64,000 nucleotides of DNA from Lysobacteraceae bacterium SCN 69-320. Its GTDB lineage: Bacteria > Pseudomonadota > Gammaproteobacteria > Xanthomonadales > Rhodanobacteraceae. This document shows positions 36,113-46,624 of the stretch, piece by piece. The translations under genes and the position numbers were made by a program. The notes under the pieces are model-generated. The model saw nothing but the letters and a program-made list of their open reading frames with translations, had not been told where the DNA came from and ran no database searches. The DNA is taken from contig MEFP01000008.1 of NCBI GenBank assembly GCA_001725155.1, positions 62,001-126,000 of the forward strand. The letters run 5' to 3'. Positions within the stretch are counted from its first letter, which is position 1, and the number at the start of each line of letters is the position of its first letter.

Positions 36113-37885
36113 ATGGCCAGCAAGCTCGATGCATTGAACCGATGGGTGGATGAAATCGCCCGTCTGACTCAGCCGGACCGCATTCACTGGTGCGACGGCT
36201 CGGAAGCGGAATACCAGGCGCTGGTCGAACTCATGCTCGATACCGGCGACCTGACCGAGCTGAACCCGGCCACGCATCCGAACTGCTACCTGCACCGCTC
36301 CAACCCCAGCGACGTGGCCCGCGTCGAGCATCTGACCTTCGTCTGCTCGGCCAATGCCGAGGACGCCGGCCCGAACAACCACTGGATGGCCCCCGAAGAG
36401 GCCCACCGCAAGATCGACGCGCTGTTCGCCGGCTGCATGAAGGGCCGTACGCTCTACGTCATTCCGTACTGCATGGGGCCGATCGACTCGCCGCTGGCAC
36501 GTTGCGGCGTGGAGATCACCGACAGCCCTTACGTCGTGGCCAACATGCGCATCATGACGCGCATGGGCGAGGCGGCGCTGGCGCGCATCGAACGCGAAGG
36601 CAGCTTCGTGAAGGGCCTGCACTCCATCGGCGATCTCGATCCGGCCAAGCGCTTCATCATGCATTTCCCGGAAGAGCTGACGATCAAGTCGATAGGCTCG
36701 GGCTACGGCGGCAACGCGCTGCTCGGCAAGAAATGCCATGCGCTGCGCATCGCCTCGTGGCAGGCGCGCCAGGAAGGCTGGCTCGCCGAGCACATGCTGA
36801 TCCTCGGTCTGGAGAGCCCGCAGGGCGAGACCCATTACGTCGCCGCGGCGTTCCCGTCGGCCTGCGGCAAGACCAATCTCGCAATGCTGATTCCGCCGGC
36901 CGCCTATCCGGGCTGGAAGGTCTGGACCATCGGCGACGACATCTGCTGGATGCAGCCGGGTCCCGACGGCCGCCTCTGGGCGATCAATCCGGAAGCCGGC
37001 TTCTTCGGCGTCGCGCCGGGCACCAGCCGCAACACGAATCCGAATGCGCTGGCCATGCTCGACCGCGACGCGATCTTCACCAACGTCGCGGAGACCGCCG
37101 ACCAGCAGCCCTGGTGGGAAGGCCTGCCCGACGGCAAGCCGGCGCGCGACTGGCAGGGCCGCGACTACGATCCGGCCAACGGCCCGGCCGCGCATCCGAA
37201 CTCGCGCTTCACGGTCAGCGCGCGCCAGTGCGCGAGCTGGTCGCCGCGCGCCGAGGACCCGCAGGGCGTGCCGATCTCGGCCATCATCTTCGGCGGTCGC
37301 CGCGAATCGCTGGTGCCGCTGGTGTTCGAGGCGCGCGACTGGAAGCACGGCGTGCTCGTCGGCGCCGCGATGGGGTCGGAAACCACAGCCGCGGCGACCG
37401 GGGCGGTTGGGGTGCTGCGGCGCGATTCCATGGCGATGAAGCCGTTCTGCGGCTACAACTTCGCCGATTACTTCGCCCACTGGCTCAGCTTCGACCGGCC
37501 CAGCGCGAAGCTGCCGAAGGTGTTCCATGTCAACTGGTTCCGCAAGGCCGACGGCAAGTTCGTCTGGCCGGGTTTCGGCGACAACATGCGCGTGCTCGAA
37601 TGGATCGTCGGCCGCTGCAACGGTTCGGTCGGCGCGGTCGAGACGCCGATCGGCAACCTGCCGCGGCGCGAGGATCTGAATCTGGCCGGCCTGCCGCTCG
37701 GCGACGCCCAGCTCGACCTGCTGCTCGGCGTCGACCGCGAGGGCTGGGTGCGCGAATATGCCGGCATCGCCGAATACCTGGATTCCTTCGGCGCACGCAC
37801 GCCGGTCGAGCTGAAGGAGGAGCACGCCCGCGTGCGCGACGAACTGGCCGCGCCGGCGGCCGCGCCCCGCGCCGCGGTCGGCTGA
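36113..37885 (+). CDS. pckG: phosphoenolpyruvate carboxykinase (GTP)
   Basis: A 590-residue GTP-dependent PEPCK converting oxaloacetate to phosphoenolpyruvate for gluconeogenesis. The P-loop/kinase-1a motif is [13 protein letters not shown] with the reactive cysteine C251 that is characteristic of the GTP-dependent class. Other family motifs are [36 protein letters not shown] and [25 protein letters not shown]. The start at 36113 (MASKLDALN) was chosen; a GTG 51 bases upstream extends the frame but lacks family similarity. Gluconeogenesis from fatty acids fits the beta-oxidation genes just before it. Confidence 0.97.
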   Translation: MASKLDALNRWVDEIARLTQPDRIHWCDGSEAEYQALVELMLDTGDLTELNPATHPNCYLHRSNPSDVARVEHLTFVCSANAEDAGPNNHWMAPEEAHRKIDALFAGCMKGRTLYVIPYCMGPIDSPLARCGVEITDSPYVVANMRIMTRMGEAALARIEREGSFVKGLHSIGDLDPAKRFIMHFPEELTIKSIGSGYGGNALLGKKCHALRIASWQARQEGWLAEHMLILGLESPQGETHYVAAAFPSACGKTNLAMLIPPAAYPGWKVWTIGDDICWMQPGPDGRLWAINPEAGFFGVAPGTSRNTNPNALAMLDRDAIFTNVAETADQQPWWEGLPDGKPARDWQGRDYDPANGPAAHPNSRFTVSARQCASWSPRAEDPQGVPISAIIFGGRRESLVPLVFEARDWKHGVLVGAAMGSETTAAATGAVGVLRRDSMAMKPFCGYNFADYFAHWLSFDRPSAKLPKVFHVNWFRKADGKFVWPGFGDNMRVLEWIVGRCNGSVGAVETPIGNLPRREDLNLAGLPLGDAQLDLLLGVDREGWVREYAGIAEYLDSFGARTPVELKEEHARVRDELAAPAAAPRAAVG

Positions 37886-37934
37886 TCCGTCGCCGCATGG
37901 CCCGGCCGGTTCCGTTCTCGCCGGCCGCGGCCGC

Positions 37935-38858
37935 ATGAAGGCGTTCTACTGCCACCGTTTCGTGCTGCCGCTGCCGCCGCAGCACCGCTTTCCGATGGCC
38001 AAGTACGCGCTGCTGTACCAGCGCGTCGCCGCGGATGCCGCCGCCAGCGGCATCACGCTGGTTGAGCCCGTGCCGGCCGACGATGCGGCGCTGTGCCGCG
38101 CGCACATGCCGGACTATGTCGCCCGCGCGAGCCGCGGCGAGCTGACCCCGGCCGAGCTGCGCAAGATCGGCTTCCCGTGGTCGCCGCAGATGATCGAACG
38201 TTCGCGCCGCTCCAGCGGCGCGACGATGGCGGCGCTGGAAACCGCGCTGCGCGGCGAGCGTATCGCGGTGAACCTGGCCGGAGGCACGCATCACGCGTTC
38301 GCCGACCACGGCGCCGGCTATTGCGTGTTCAACGACTCCATCGTCGCGGCGCGCCACGTGCAGGCGCTGGGCCTCGCACGGCGCGTGCTCGTGATCGACC
38401 TGGACGTGCACCAGGGCAACGGTACGGCGGCGATCGCCCGCCACGACCCGAGCATCTACACCTTCTCCATGCATGGCGCGCGCAACTATCCGGCGGTCAA
38501 GGAAGCCGGCGACCTCGACGTGGAGCTGCCCGACGGCTGCGACGATGCGACCTATCTGGGCGCGCTGGCGCAGCAACTGCCGCGTGCGCTGGCCGCCGCG
38601 CAAGCCGACGCGGCGATCTACCTCGCCGGTGCCGACCCCTATCGCGAAGACCGCCTGGGCCGCCTGAGCCTGAGCAAGGCCGGCCTGGCCGCCCGCGACG
38701 CCGTGGTGCTGGACGCCTGCGTACGGCATGATCTGCCGCTTGCGATCAGCATGGCGGGCGGCTATGCGGCAGACGTCGCCGACATCGTGGACATCCATTA
38801 CGCGACCGTCCTCGCCGCTGCCGCGCGCCAGCGCGAGGCCGTCGCGATCGCGGTTTAA
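37935..38858 (+). CDS. histone deacetylase-family (class IV-like) hydrolase
   Basis: A 307-residue zinc hydrolase of the HDAC/acetylpolyamine amidohydrolase superfamily. The His pair is in GGTHHAFADHG, the zinc ligands are D and H in VIDLDVHQGNG and D in GADPYREDRLG, and the closing motif is SMAGGYAADV. The opening FVLPLPPQHRFPMAKY matches HDAC11/class IV-like bacterial proteins. The normal substrate in bacteria is unknown; deacylation of polyamines, acetoin-pathway products or lysines are options. It starts 49 bases after pckG on the same strand, suggesting shared transcription. Confidence 0.93.
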   Translation: MKAFYCHRFVLPLPPQHRFPMAKYALLYQRVAADAAASGITLVEPVPADDAALCRAHMPDYVARASRGELTPAELRKIGFPWSPQMIERSRRSSGATMAALETALRGERIAVNLAGGTHHAFADHGAGYCVFNDSIVAARHVQALGLARRVLVIDLDVHQGNGTAAIARHDPSIYTFSMHGARNYPAVKEAGDLDVELPDGCDDATYLGALAQQLPRALAAAQADAAIYLAGADPYREDRLGRLSLSKAGLAARDAVVLDACVRHDLPLAISMAGGYAADVADIVDIHYATVLAAAARQREAVAIAV

Positions 38859-38893
38859 ACCCCGCCGTGGTTTCCGGCATCCAAGCCGGCACC

Positions 38894-39478
38894 ATGAATA
38901 CCGCCGCCTGCGTCCCCATGAGTCATGCCATGCCTGAGTCGGCACCCGCTGCAGCCGACGACGGCGCCCTGGTCCGACGTTCGATGAGCGGCGACATCCG
39001 CGCCTTCGAACTGCTCTACCGCAAGCACGTCGGCCGCGTACACGGCGCTATCCTGCGCATCGTCGGCATGAACCATGCGCGGGCCGAGGAACTGACCCAG
39101 GATGCCTTCGTGCGCGCCTGGCAGAAGCTCGGCGGCTTCCGCTTCGAAAGCGCGTTCTCGACCTGGCTGTACCGGCTCGGCGTCAACGTCGCGCTGATGG
39201 ATCTGCGCGGCGGCAACGGCGAGCAGAACGTCGAGGACGAGGTGCTGGAGCTGGCCGCCGGCGGCGACGTGCCGTTCTGCGCCGGCGAGCGCGCCGATCT
39301 GGAGCAGGCTGTGGCCAAGCTGCCGCCGCGCGCGCGGGCCGTGCTCGTGCTGCACGACGTGGAAGGGTGGAAGCATGAGGAAATCGCCAACGAGCTCGGC
39401 ATGGCCATAGGCTCGTCCAAGGCGCAACTGCACCGGGCCCGCGGCCTGGTGCGCAAACTGCTCGGAGCCGCCGCATGA
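38894..39478 (+). CDS. ECF-family RNA polymerase sigma factor (RpoE-like)
   Basis: A 194-residue ECF sigma factor. Region 2 is AFELLYRKHVGRVHGAILRI with the -10-recognition part AEELTQDAFVRAWQKL; region 4 (LPPRARAVLVLHDVEGWKHEEIANELG, SSKAQLHRARGLV) recognises the -35. Starts at 38867 (GTG), 38894 and 38918 are all in frame; 38894 was chosen. Its last four bases overlap the next gene (ATGA), a probable anti-sigma factor, and a DUF4097 protein follows, giving a sigma/anti-sigma/envelope protein operon. Confidence 0.9.
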   Translation: MNTAACVPMSHAMPESAPAAADDGALVRRSMSGDIRAFELLYRKHVGRVHGAILRIVGMNHARAEELTQDAFVRAWQKLGGFRFESAFSTWLYRLGVNVALMDLRGGNGEQNVEDEVLELAAGGDVPFCAGERADLEQAVAKLPPRARAVLVLHDVEGWKHEEIANELGMAIGSSKAQLHRARGLVRKLLGAAA

Positions 39479-39957
39479 GCGAGCATGATTTCCAGTGGCG
39501 TCGCGGTCTGCGCGACCTGTCGGGCCCGGTGCAGCCGCAGCGCGATCTGTGGCTGGACATCGCCACGCGCATCCAGGCCGAGGCGCCGCCGGCCACCGCG
39601 AACAGCGCAGCGCCGCGCCGTCGACGCGTCGTCGCCTGGGCCCTGGCCGCGAGCGTCGCGCTGGCCGCGGTGCTTGCAGGCACCTTGCAGCTGCAGCAGC
39701 CGGTCGCGCCGCCGCAGGCCGCCACGCAGGTCAAATCCGATCCGGCCGCGGCGATCGCCGCCGTCGACCGCCAGTTCAAGCAGGTGCGCACGCAGGATCC
39801 GCGCCTGGCCGCTGCCTCCGTCGAACTCGACGCGGCCGCGGACGAGATCCGTCAGATGCTGCAACAACAGCCCGATGCCGTATTTCTGGTCGGGTTGCTC
39901 AACCGTACCAACGAACGACGGCTGAAACTTGCGCGCATGGGGCAAGCGTCGAGCTGA
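39475..39957 (+). CDS. probable anti-sigma factor, single-pass membrane protein
   Basis: A 160-residue protein with a short cytoplasmic N-terminus, one membrane helix at about 51-71 (RVVAWALAASVALAAVLAGT) and a periplasmic C-terminus ending in a helical QMLQQQPDAVFLVGLLNRTNERRLKL segment. Size, topology and four-base overlap with the sigma gene identify it as the cognate anti-sigma factor. No zinc HxxxCxxC motif is present, so it is not a ZAS-type protein. Release of the sigma factor could follow proteolysis or a conformational signal from the periplasm. Confidence 0.75.
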   Translation: MSEHDFQWRRGLRDLSGPVQPQRDLWLDIATRIQAEAPPATANSAAPRRRRVVAWALAASVALAAVLAGTLQLQQPVAPPQAATQVKSDPAAAIAAVDRQFKQVRTQDPRLAAASVELDAAADEIRQMLQQQPDAVFLVGLLNRTNERRLKLARMGQASS

Positions 39958-39974
39958 TCCGTCCCGGAGACCAC

Positions 39975-40880
39975 ATGAACATGAAACCGCTAGTTCTCAG
40001 CGTGCTGCTTGCCCCGGGCCTTGCATCGGCCGGCACGCCGATCGACGAGACGCGCGAGGTCGACGCGACCGCGCGCATCGAGGTCAACAACGTCAAGGGC
40101 GCCGTCAACGTCAGCGCCTGGGACAAGAACGAGGTCGCAATCAGCGGCAGCCTCGGCGACGGTGCCAAGCGCCTGGCCATCGACGGCGGCCGCAGCTCGC
40201 TGAGCATCCGCGTGGAAGGGCCGGACAAGTCCAAGAGCCTGCTGAGCTGGGGCTCTGACTCGTCCATGCAGGAAACCATACTCGACATCAAGGTGCCGCG
40301 CGCCGCGGCGCTGGAGATCGGCGTGGTCAGCGCCGAGGTCGCGGTCAACGACACCGCCGGCGGCAACGTGCAGGTCGATTCGGTATCCGGCCGCATGCGC
40401 CTGGTATCGGTGCAGAGCCCGCGGCTGCGGCTGGAGAGCGTCAGCGGCGACATCGACTTCCAGGGCCGCAGCGACGACGCCTCGGTCGAAACGGTGAGCG
40501 GCGACGTGAACGCCCGCGGGGTCGGCGGCCGTACGCGCGCGGAGACCGTCTCCGGCAGCATGCGCATCAGCGCGAACAGCCCGCTCAAGCAATTCAACGC
40601 GAGCAGCGTGTCGGGCGACATCGAAGTGACCGGCGCGCTGGCCTCGGGCGGCCGCGTCGAGATCGAGACCATGAGCGGCGACGTGCGCCTGAACCTGCCG
40701 GCGGCCGTATCGGCCAGGATCACCGCGGAAAGCTTCAGCGGCACCCTGCGCACGGACTTCGGTACGGTGCGCAAGCCCGATCGCGGTCCGGGTACCAGCC
40801 TCGATGCCAGCGCCGGCAGCGGCGACGGCGAGATCTCGGTCGACAGCTTCAGCGGCGACGTGACGATCCGCAAGGAATGA
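39975..40880 (+). CDS. exported DUF4097 beta-repeat protein of the sigma operon
   Basis: A 301-residue protein with a signal peptide (MNMKPLVLSVLLAPGLASA) and a DUF4097 beta-helical body. The repeat unit V/M/F-S-G-D/x-V/I recurs about eight times (SVSGDID, TVSGDVN, SVSGDIE, TMSGDVR, SFSGDVT), spaced 18-24 residues. GGAGA lies four bases before ATG 39975 and ten before the second ATG (39981). It follows the anti-sigma gene by 17 bases and probably senses or responds to envelope conditions in the same pathway. It is a paralogue in style of the protein at 26640. Confidence 0.85.
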   Translation: MNMKPLVLSVLLAPGLASAGTPIDETREVDATARIEVNNVKGAVNVSAWDKNEVAISGSLGDGAKRLAIDGGRSSLSIRVEGPDKSKSLLSWGSDSSMQETILDIKVPRAAALEIGVVSAEVAVNDTAGGNVQVDSVSGRMRLVSVQSPRLRLESVSGDIDFQGRSDDASVETVSGDVNARGVGGRTRAETVSGSMRISANSPLKQFNASSVSGDIEVTGALASGGRVEIETMSGDVRLNLPAAVSARITAESFSGTLRTDFGTVRKPDRGPGTSLDASAGSGDGEISVDSFSGDVTIRKE

Positions 40881-40975
40881 ACGGCTGAGCCGATCCGGCC
40901 GGGCAGTTGCATGCCAGCTGTCCGGCGCGGGTTGCACTGTCAGGCCGCCGGGCCCGGCGCGACGCGCGAGCCGCC

Positions 40976-41548
40976 CTAGAACAGCAGATAGGTCGACAGG
41001 ATGTACTTGTCGCCCGAACGCGGCGGCGGTGCCTCGTGCTGGTACATCCAGTACGGCGGAAACATCAGCAGGCGTCCGGCGCGCGGCTGGATGCTCAGAC
41101 CAAGATCCGGAAAGCAGGTCTCGCCGCCGTCGGCCACGTCGTTGAGATACCAGAGAAACACGAGATAGCGGTTCGCGACGGCGTCGATGGAATCGAAATG
41201 CAGCTGGAAACGTTCCTCGCCGCCGGGGCGGTAGCGCTTGATCACGAGTTCGGCGATGCGCCGCACCGGGGGCACGGCGATGGTCAGGCCGACCTCGCGG
41301 TTGTAGCGGGCCAGGCCCGCGTCCATGTGCGACAGCAGGAAGCCGCGGAACGCCTCGTCCGACAGCGGTGCGATATCGAGCTCGGTCCAGGCGCTGTCTT
41401 CCAGGCCGGCGCGCACACCGCGTCCGTTGCCGCGCTGGAAGCGCGCCAATCCGTCGAACGAGGCAATCAGCTGCGCGCAGAGCGCAGGATCCAGATCGTC
41501 GTCGTAGCAGCGCAGGTAGTGCTGCAGATGACCGCGTCCGCCACTCAC
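40976..41548 (-). CDS. 2-oxoglutarate/Fe(II) oxygenase (prolyl 4-hydroxylase-like)
   Basis: A protein of about 190 residues with the double-stranded beta-helix iron site: HxD in FQLHFDS and the distal His in MYQHEAPP, followed by GDKYILSTY, whose Lys binds 2-oxoglutarate's carboxylate. The ICYLNDV-like strand appears as FLWYLNDVADGGETCF, typical of P4H-type enzymes. The start is uncertain. GTG 41548 immediately follows the stop of a decayed upstream gene; GTG 41575 is possible, but its codons lie inside DNA homologous to that gene in another frame. Substrate unknown. Confidence 0.85.
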   Translation of the reverse strand: MSGGRGHLQHYLRCYDDDLDPALCAQLIASFDGLARFQRGNGRGVRAGLEDSAWTELDIAPLSDEAFRGFLLSHMDAGLARYNREVGLTIAVPPVRRIAELVIKRYRPGGEERFQLHFDSIDAVANRYLVFLWYLNDVADGGETCFPDLGLSIQPRAGRLLMFPPYWMYQHEAPPPRSGDKYILSTYLLF

Positions 41549-41772
41549 AAGGGGCAGCCCCGGCGCGCGGGACACGCATCGAGCAGCGGCCGCGGCTCGA
41601 ATGACTCCGCGGGGCGCCGCCGGCGGTTCCTGGCGCGCGCCGGCAGATCGGCGGCAGTAGCCTCATCACGAGAAACGAACCCGTTGCCCGCATCGGCGCG
41701 CAGCGCATGACCGGCCTGCCCGGCTTTGCGGTAGCGGCTGTTCTCGACCGGGGCGAACGTATCTCTGTACAT
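41545..41772 (-). pseudogene. internally deleted copy of the TPR-sulfotransferase gene
   Basis: A 75-codon frame whose first 30 or so codons (YRDTFAPVENSRYRKAGQA) match the start of the TPR-sulfotransferase at 48433 (LRDAFAHIENGRYREAEQA). Its last 18 codons (RPLLDACPARRG then stop) match that gene's end (RPLLDPYLARWGYVW then stop). At DNA level 41554-41593 and 46634-46673 agree at 34 of 40 positions. About 1.6 kb of the middle is missing. The upstream leader is also conserved. This is the scar of a deletion in a second, formerly complete copy that sat between the kinase and the oxygenase genes. Confidence 0.75.
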
Positions 41773-41879
41773 CCGGAAAAAGCCGTGCGTTGCGACGCGG
41801 CGAGTATCCGCGGCGCCGTTCCGCAGCTGCAATCGCCGCGCGCCGCAGCGGCGCATTCGCGCAGTCGCGGCAACGCCGC
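41773..41879 (-). repeat. duplicated leader block, copy A
   Basis: The 107 bases before the remnant's start codon match those before the TPR-sulfotransferase start (48434-48540) nearly base for base in two long stretches; the middle differs. The block lies between the kinase stop and the remnant. Confidence 0.7.
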
Positions 41880-41888
41880 AAGGACGGC

Positions 41889-44312
<2,424 letters not shown>

Positions 44313-44415
44313 GGCCTTCCTCTGCCGTGACCGCGTGCATTGTAGAGGCGGCCCCGGATCACGTTGTCGAAGCACGCGCGGCGGCGTGCGTTCCGCTGCT
44401 GCCGAAGCAATGGAC

Positions 44416-45750
44416 TCAGTCCAATCCGTCGCCGAACAGGTAGTTCGTTTCGACGCGGCCGACGAGATAGTCCTCGCTGGCGTTGGTGCCCAGGCAGGCG
44501 GCGTCGGCCTTGCCGACGAAGGCCGGCCGGCCCAGCCATTGCGTCATGCGCGACAGCCACTGGCGCGGCGCGTCGGGGCCGCAGTTCGGCGTGGCGGGCT
44601 GCCAGTACGCCGGTTGCGCGCCGCCGCCGCCGAAGGCCGCATCCAGCCGGTCTTCGGCGGCGCTGCGGCCGATACGCGCCAGCGCGAAGTACATGCCGAG
44701 CGCCTGTCCGCTGGCGATGTGGGTGGCGGAGCTGCCATACAGCACGCGGCCGCCGGGCAGGATCTGCACGGCCGGATAGCTGATGCCGGAACGCAGGAAG
44801 CTGCGACTGTCGATGACCGGCAGCGCCATCGTCGAAATCGAGTTGCCGCGGAACACCACCAGCGCGCCCTGCACCCCGCTGACGCCGGCTGTCGTCATCG
44901 TCGCCGCCATCGCGACCGTATCGCCTCGTACGGTGCGCGCGGCGCCCGGCACGAGGCTTTCGACCTGTGCCTCCGCGCCGACCAGCCGCGCGGTCGGTGC
45001 GAGCGTCGCGCGATTCACGGTGAGGCGGCAGCCGTCGAAACCGTCGGTGCCGAACACCCACAACGCGCCCTGCGGGCTTTCGATGGCCGTGCTCGCGATC
45101 CAGCAATCGACGATCTTCGCCGCGCGCACCTGGCCCGTCGCGTCGAGCAGAGCCGCAAAGCCCGCGGTCGGCTGGATCGGCGTGGAAACATAGCCGGTGA
45201 CGACCAGGTCGCCGTTGTCGAGCACGTTGAGGCCGACCGGTGCTTCGGCCTTGTCGAGGCCGGCGATGTACAGATCGAGGTCGAGATCGACCACACCGCC
45301 GTTGCCGAAGCTCGCGACCGGCAGCCCGGTATCGCGACCGACCTTCACGAGGCGCAGGTTCTGCTCGCCGGAAGGCGCGGTGACCGAGCTCACGATCACC
45401 GCGTCGCCCTGCGGCAGGCACACGGCGGGCGCATGAGAGGCGTAGTCGGCGACGAAGGCGAAGCTTTCCTTGCCGTCGTCGCTGAAGGCCGGATCGAGGC
45501 TGCCGTCGGGCTTGAGGCGCAGGGTTACGATGCGGCTGCCGCCGGACGCCGCGCCGATCACGACGAAGGTGTTGCCGGGCCCGGGGCAGCCGGCGCGCGC
45601 GCTGTCGCCGGCCTGGCCTGCCGCCGGCTGAAAGCCGTAGTTGCGTACGCCGCCGTCGCCGAAGGAGGTATCGAACGGTCCCGAGTGCGCCTGAGCGGGC
45701 GAGCATGCCAGCACGGCGGCGAGGGACAATGCAGCAAAAGAAAGATTCAT
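44416..45750 (-). CDS. secreted delta-60-like repeat protein
   Basis: A 444-residue protein with a signal peptide (MNLSFAALSLAAVLACSPAQA) and a beta-propeller-like body. It contains units such as FDTSFGDGGV, LDPAFSDDGK and LDAAFGGGG, the hallmark of the delta-60 repeat, plus strands like VTLRLKPDGS. Five or six cysteines suggest an oxidising compartment. Such proteins are often predicted to be extracellular or periplasmic binding modules. It lies between the kinase and the ECF sigma gene in the same orientation, so it could be the sensed or controlled surface protein of this pathway. Start at 45750 by signal peptide. Confidence 0.8.
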   Translation of the reverse strand: MNLSFAALSLAAVLACSPAQAHSGPFDTSFGDGGVRNYGFQPAAGQAGDSARAGCPGPGNTFVVIGAASGGSRIVTLRLKPDGSLDPAFSDDGKESFAFVADYASHAPAVCLPQGDAVIVSSVTAPSGEQNLRLVKVGRDTGLPVASFGNGGVVDLDLDLYIAGLDKAEAPVGLNVLDNGDLVVTGYVSTPIQPTAGFAALLDATGQVRAAKIVDCWIASTAIESPQGALWVFGTDGFDGCRLTVNRATLAPTARLVGAEAQVESLVPGAARTVRGDTVAMAATMTTAGVSGVQGALVVFRGNSISTMALPVIDSRSFLRSGISYPAVQILPGGRVLYGSSATHIASGQALGMYFALARIGRSAAEDRLDAAFGGGGAQPAYWQPATPNCGPDAPRQWLSRMTQWLGRPAFVGKADAACLGTNASEDYLVGRVETNYLFGDGLD

Positions 45751-45975
45751 GAACAAGGCACCGGGAAGGCGCGCACGATCCGCGCCCCGAGCAGTACGCA
45801 CGATCGCCCGGTTTTCTCCGCACGCCGCCGCGCCCGGCGATCTTTCGTCTCACTGACAGGCGAGCAGCCCCGGCGGCCGGCAGATCTGCGGCGGCGAGCG
45901 GGAAAAAACTCTGCAGCACAACGGTCCGGCAAGACCGCGCCTGCTACGTCGCTGCAGCGGGGAGCCTGCCGCGGA

Positions 45976-46542
45976 TCAGCTCGCCCAGTGCTGCTTCAGC
46001 CACGCGCTCGCATGAGCCCATTCGCGGTTGACCGAGGACGAATGGATGCCGAGCGCCTGCGCGGTCTGTTCGATCGTGAGGCCGGCGAACACGCGCAGCT
46101 CGACGACGGCGGCGGCGCGCGCATCGAGCCGGGCCAGCGCGGACAGCGCGTCGTCGAGTGCGAGCAGTTCGCCCGGGCTCGCGGTGAGCGCGACATCGTG
46201 CCCTTCCAGCGACAGCGGCGCCTCGCCCGCGCCGCGCTTGTCGGCCAGCTTGCGGCGGGCGCGGTCGACGAGCACCTGGCGCATCGCGCGGGCGACAATG
46301 CGCACGAAGTGGTCGCGATCATCCGCCGCCGGCGCGCGAGCGGCGGTGGTCAGCTTGATCAGCGCATCGTTGAGCAGCGCCGTCGGCTGCATCGTGTCGT
46401 GGCCGGATTCGCCGCGCAGCACGACGGTGGCGAGCCGCTTCAGTTCGGCGTAGAGACGCGTGAACACGCGGTCGCGGGCGATGGCGTCGCCGTCCTGCCA
46501 GTCGTGGAGCCAGCCGGTGATGTCGTCGGTGCTCGCCTGCAT
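45976..46542 (-). CDS. ECF sigma factor, TIGR02999-like group
   Basis: A 188-residue ECF sigma factor. DITGWLHDWQDGDAIARDRVFTRLYAELKRLA is the characteristic opening of the group often encoded beside serine/threonine kinases. Region 2 continues with HFVRIVARAMRQVLVDRARRKLADKRG, and region 4 is LDARAAAVVELRVFAGLTIEQTAQALGIHSSSVNREWAHASAWL. The start at 46542 was chosen; the frame is open 51 codons further with no family similarity. There is no anti-sigma gene nearby, consistent with control by the kinase two genes downstream. Confidence 0.9.
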   Translation of the reverse strand: MQASTDDITGWLHDWQDGDAIARDRVFTRLYAELKRLATVVLRGESGHDTMQPTALLNDALIKLTTAARAPAADDRDHFVRIVARAMRQVLVDRARRKLADKRGAGEAPLSLEGHDVALTASPGELLALDDALSALARLDARAAAVVELRVFAGLTIEQTAQALGIHSSSVNREWAHASAWLKQHWAS

Positions 46543-46624
46543 CGCGCGAGCATACGCGAACGCGGCGGCCAGGCGCGAACCGCCCTGCGAGGCGGGCCGC
46601 GCGGCACGCGGCCGCTTCGGACGC

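Noticed and set aside
41666-41881. Short ORF through the duplicated leader block as a conserved peptide
   Set aside because: The similarity between copies (AIAAAERRRGYSPRRN) follows from DNA identity of the leader, and the frame is not coupled to a ribosome site.
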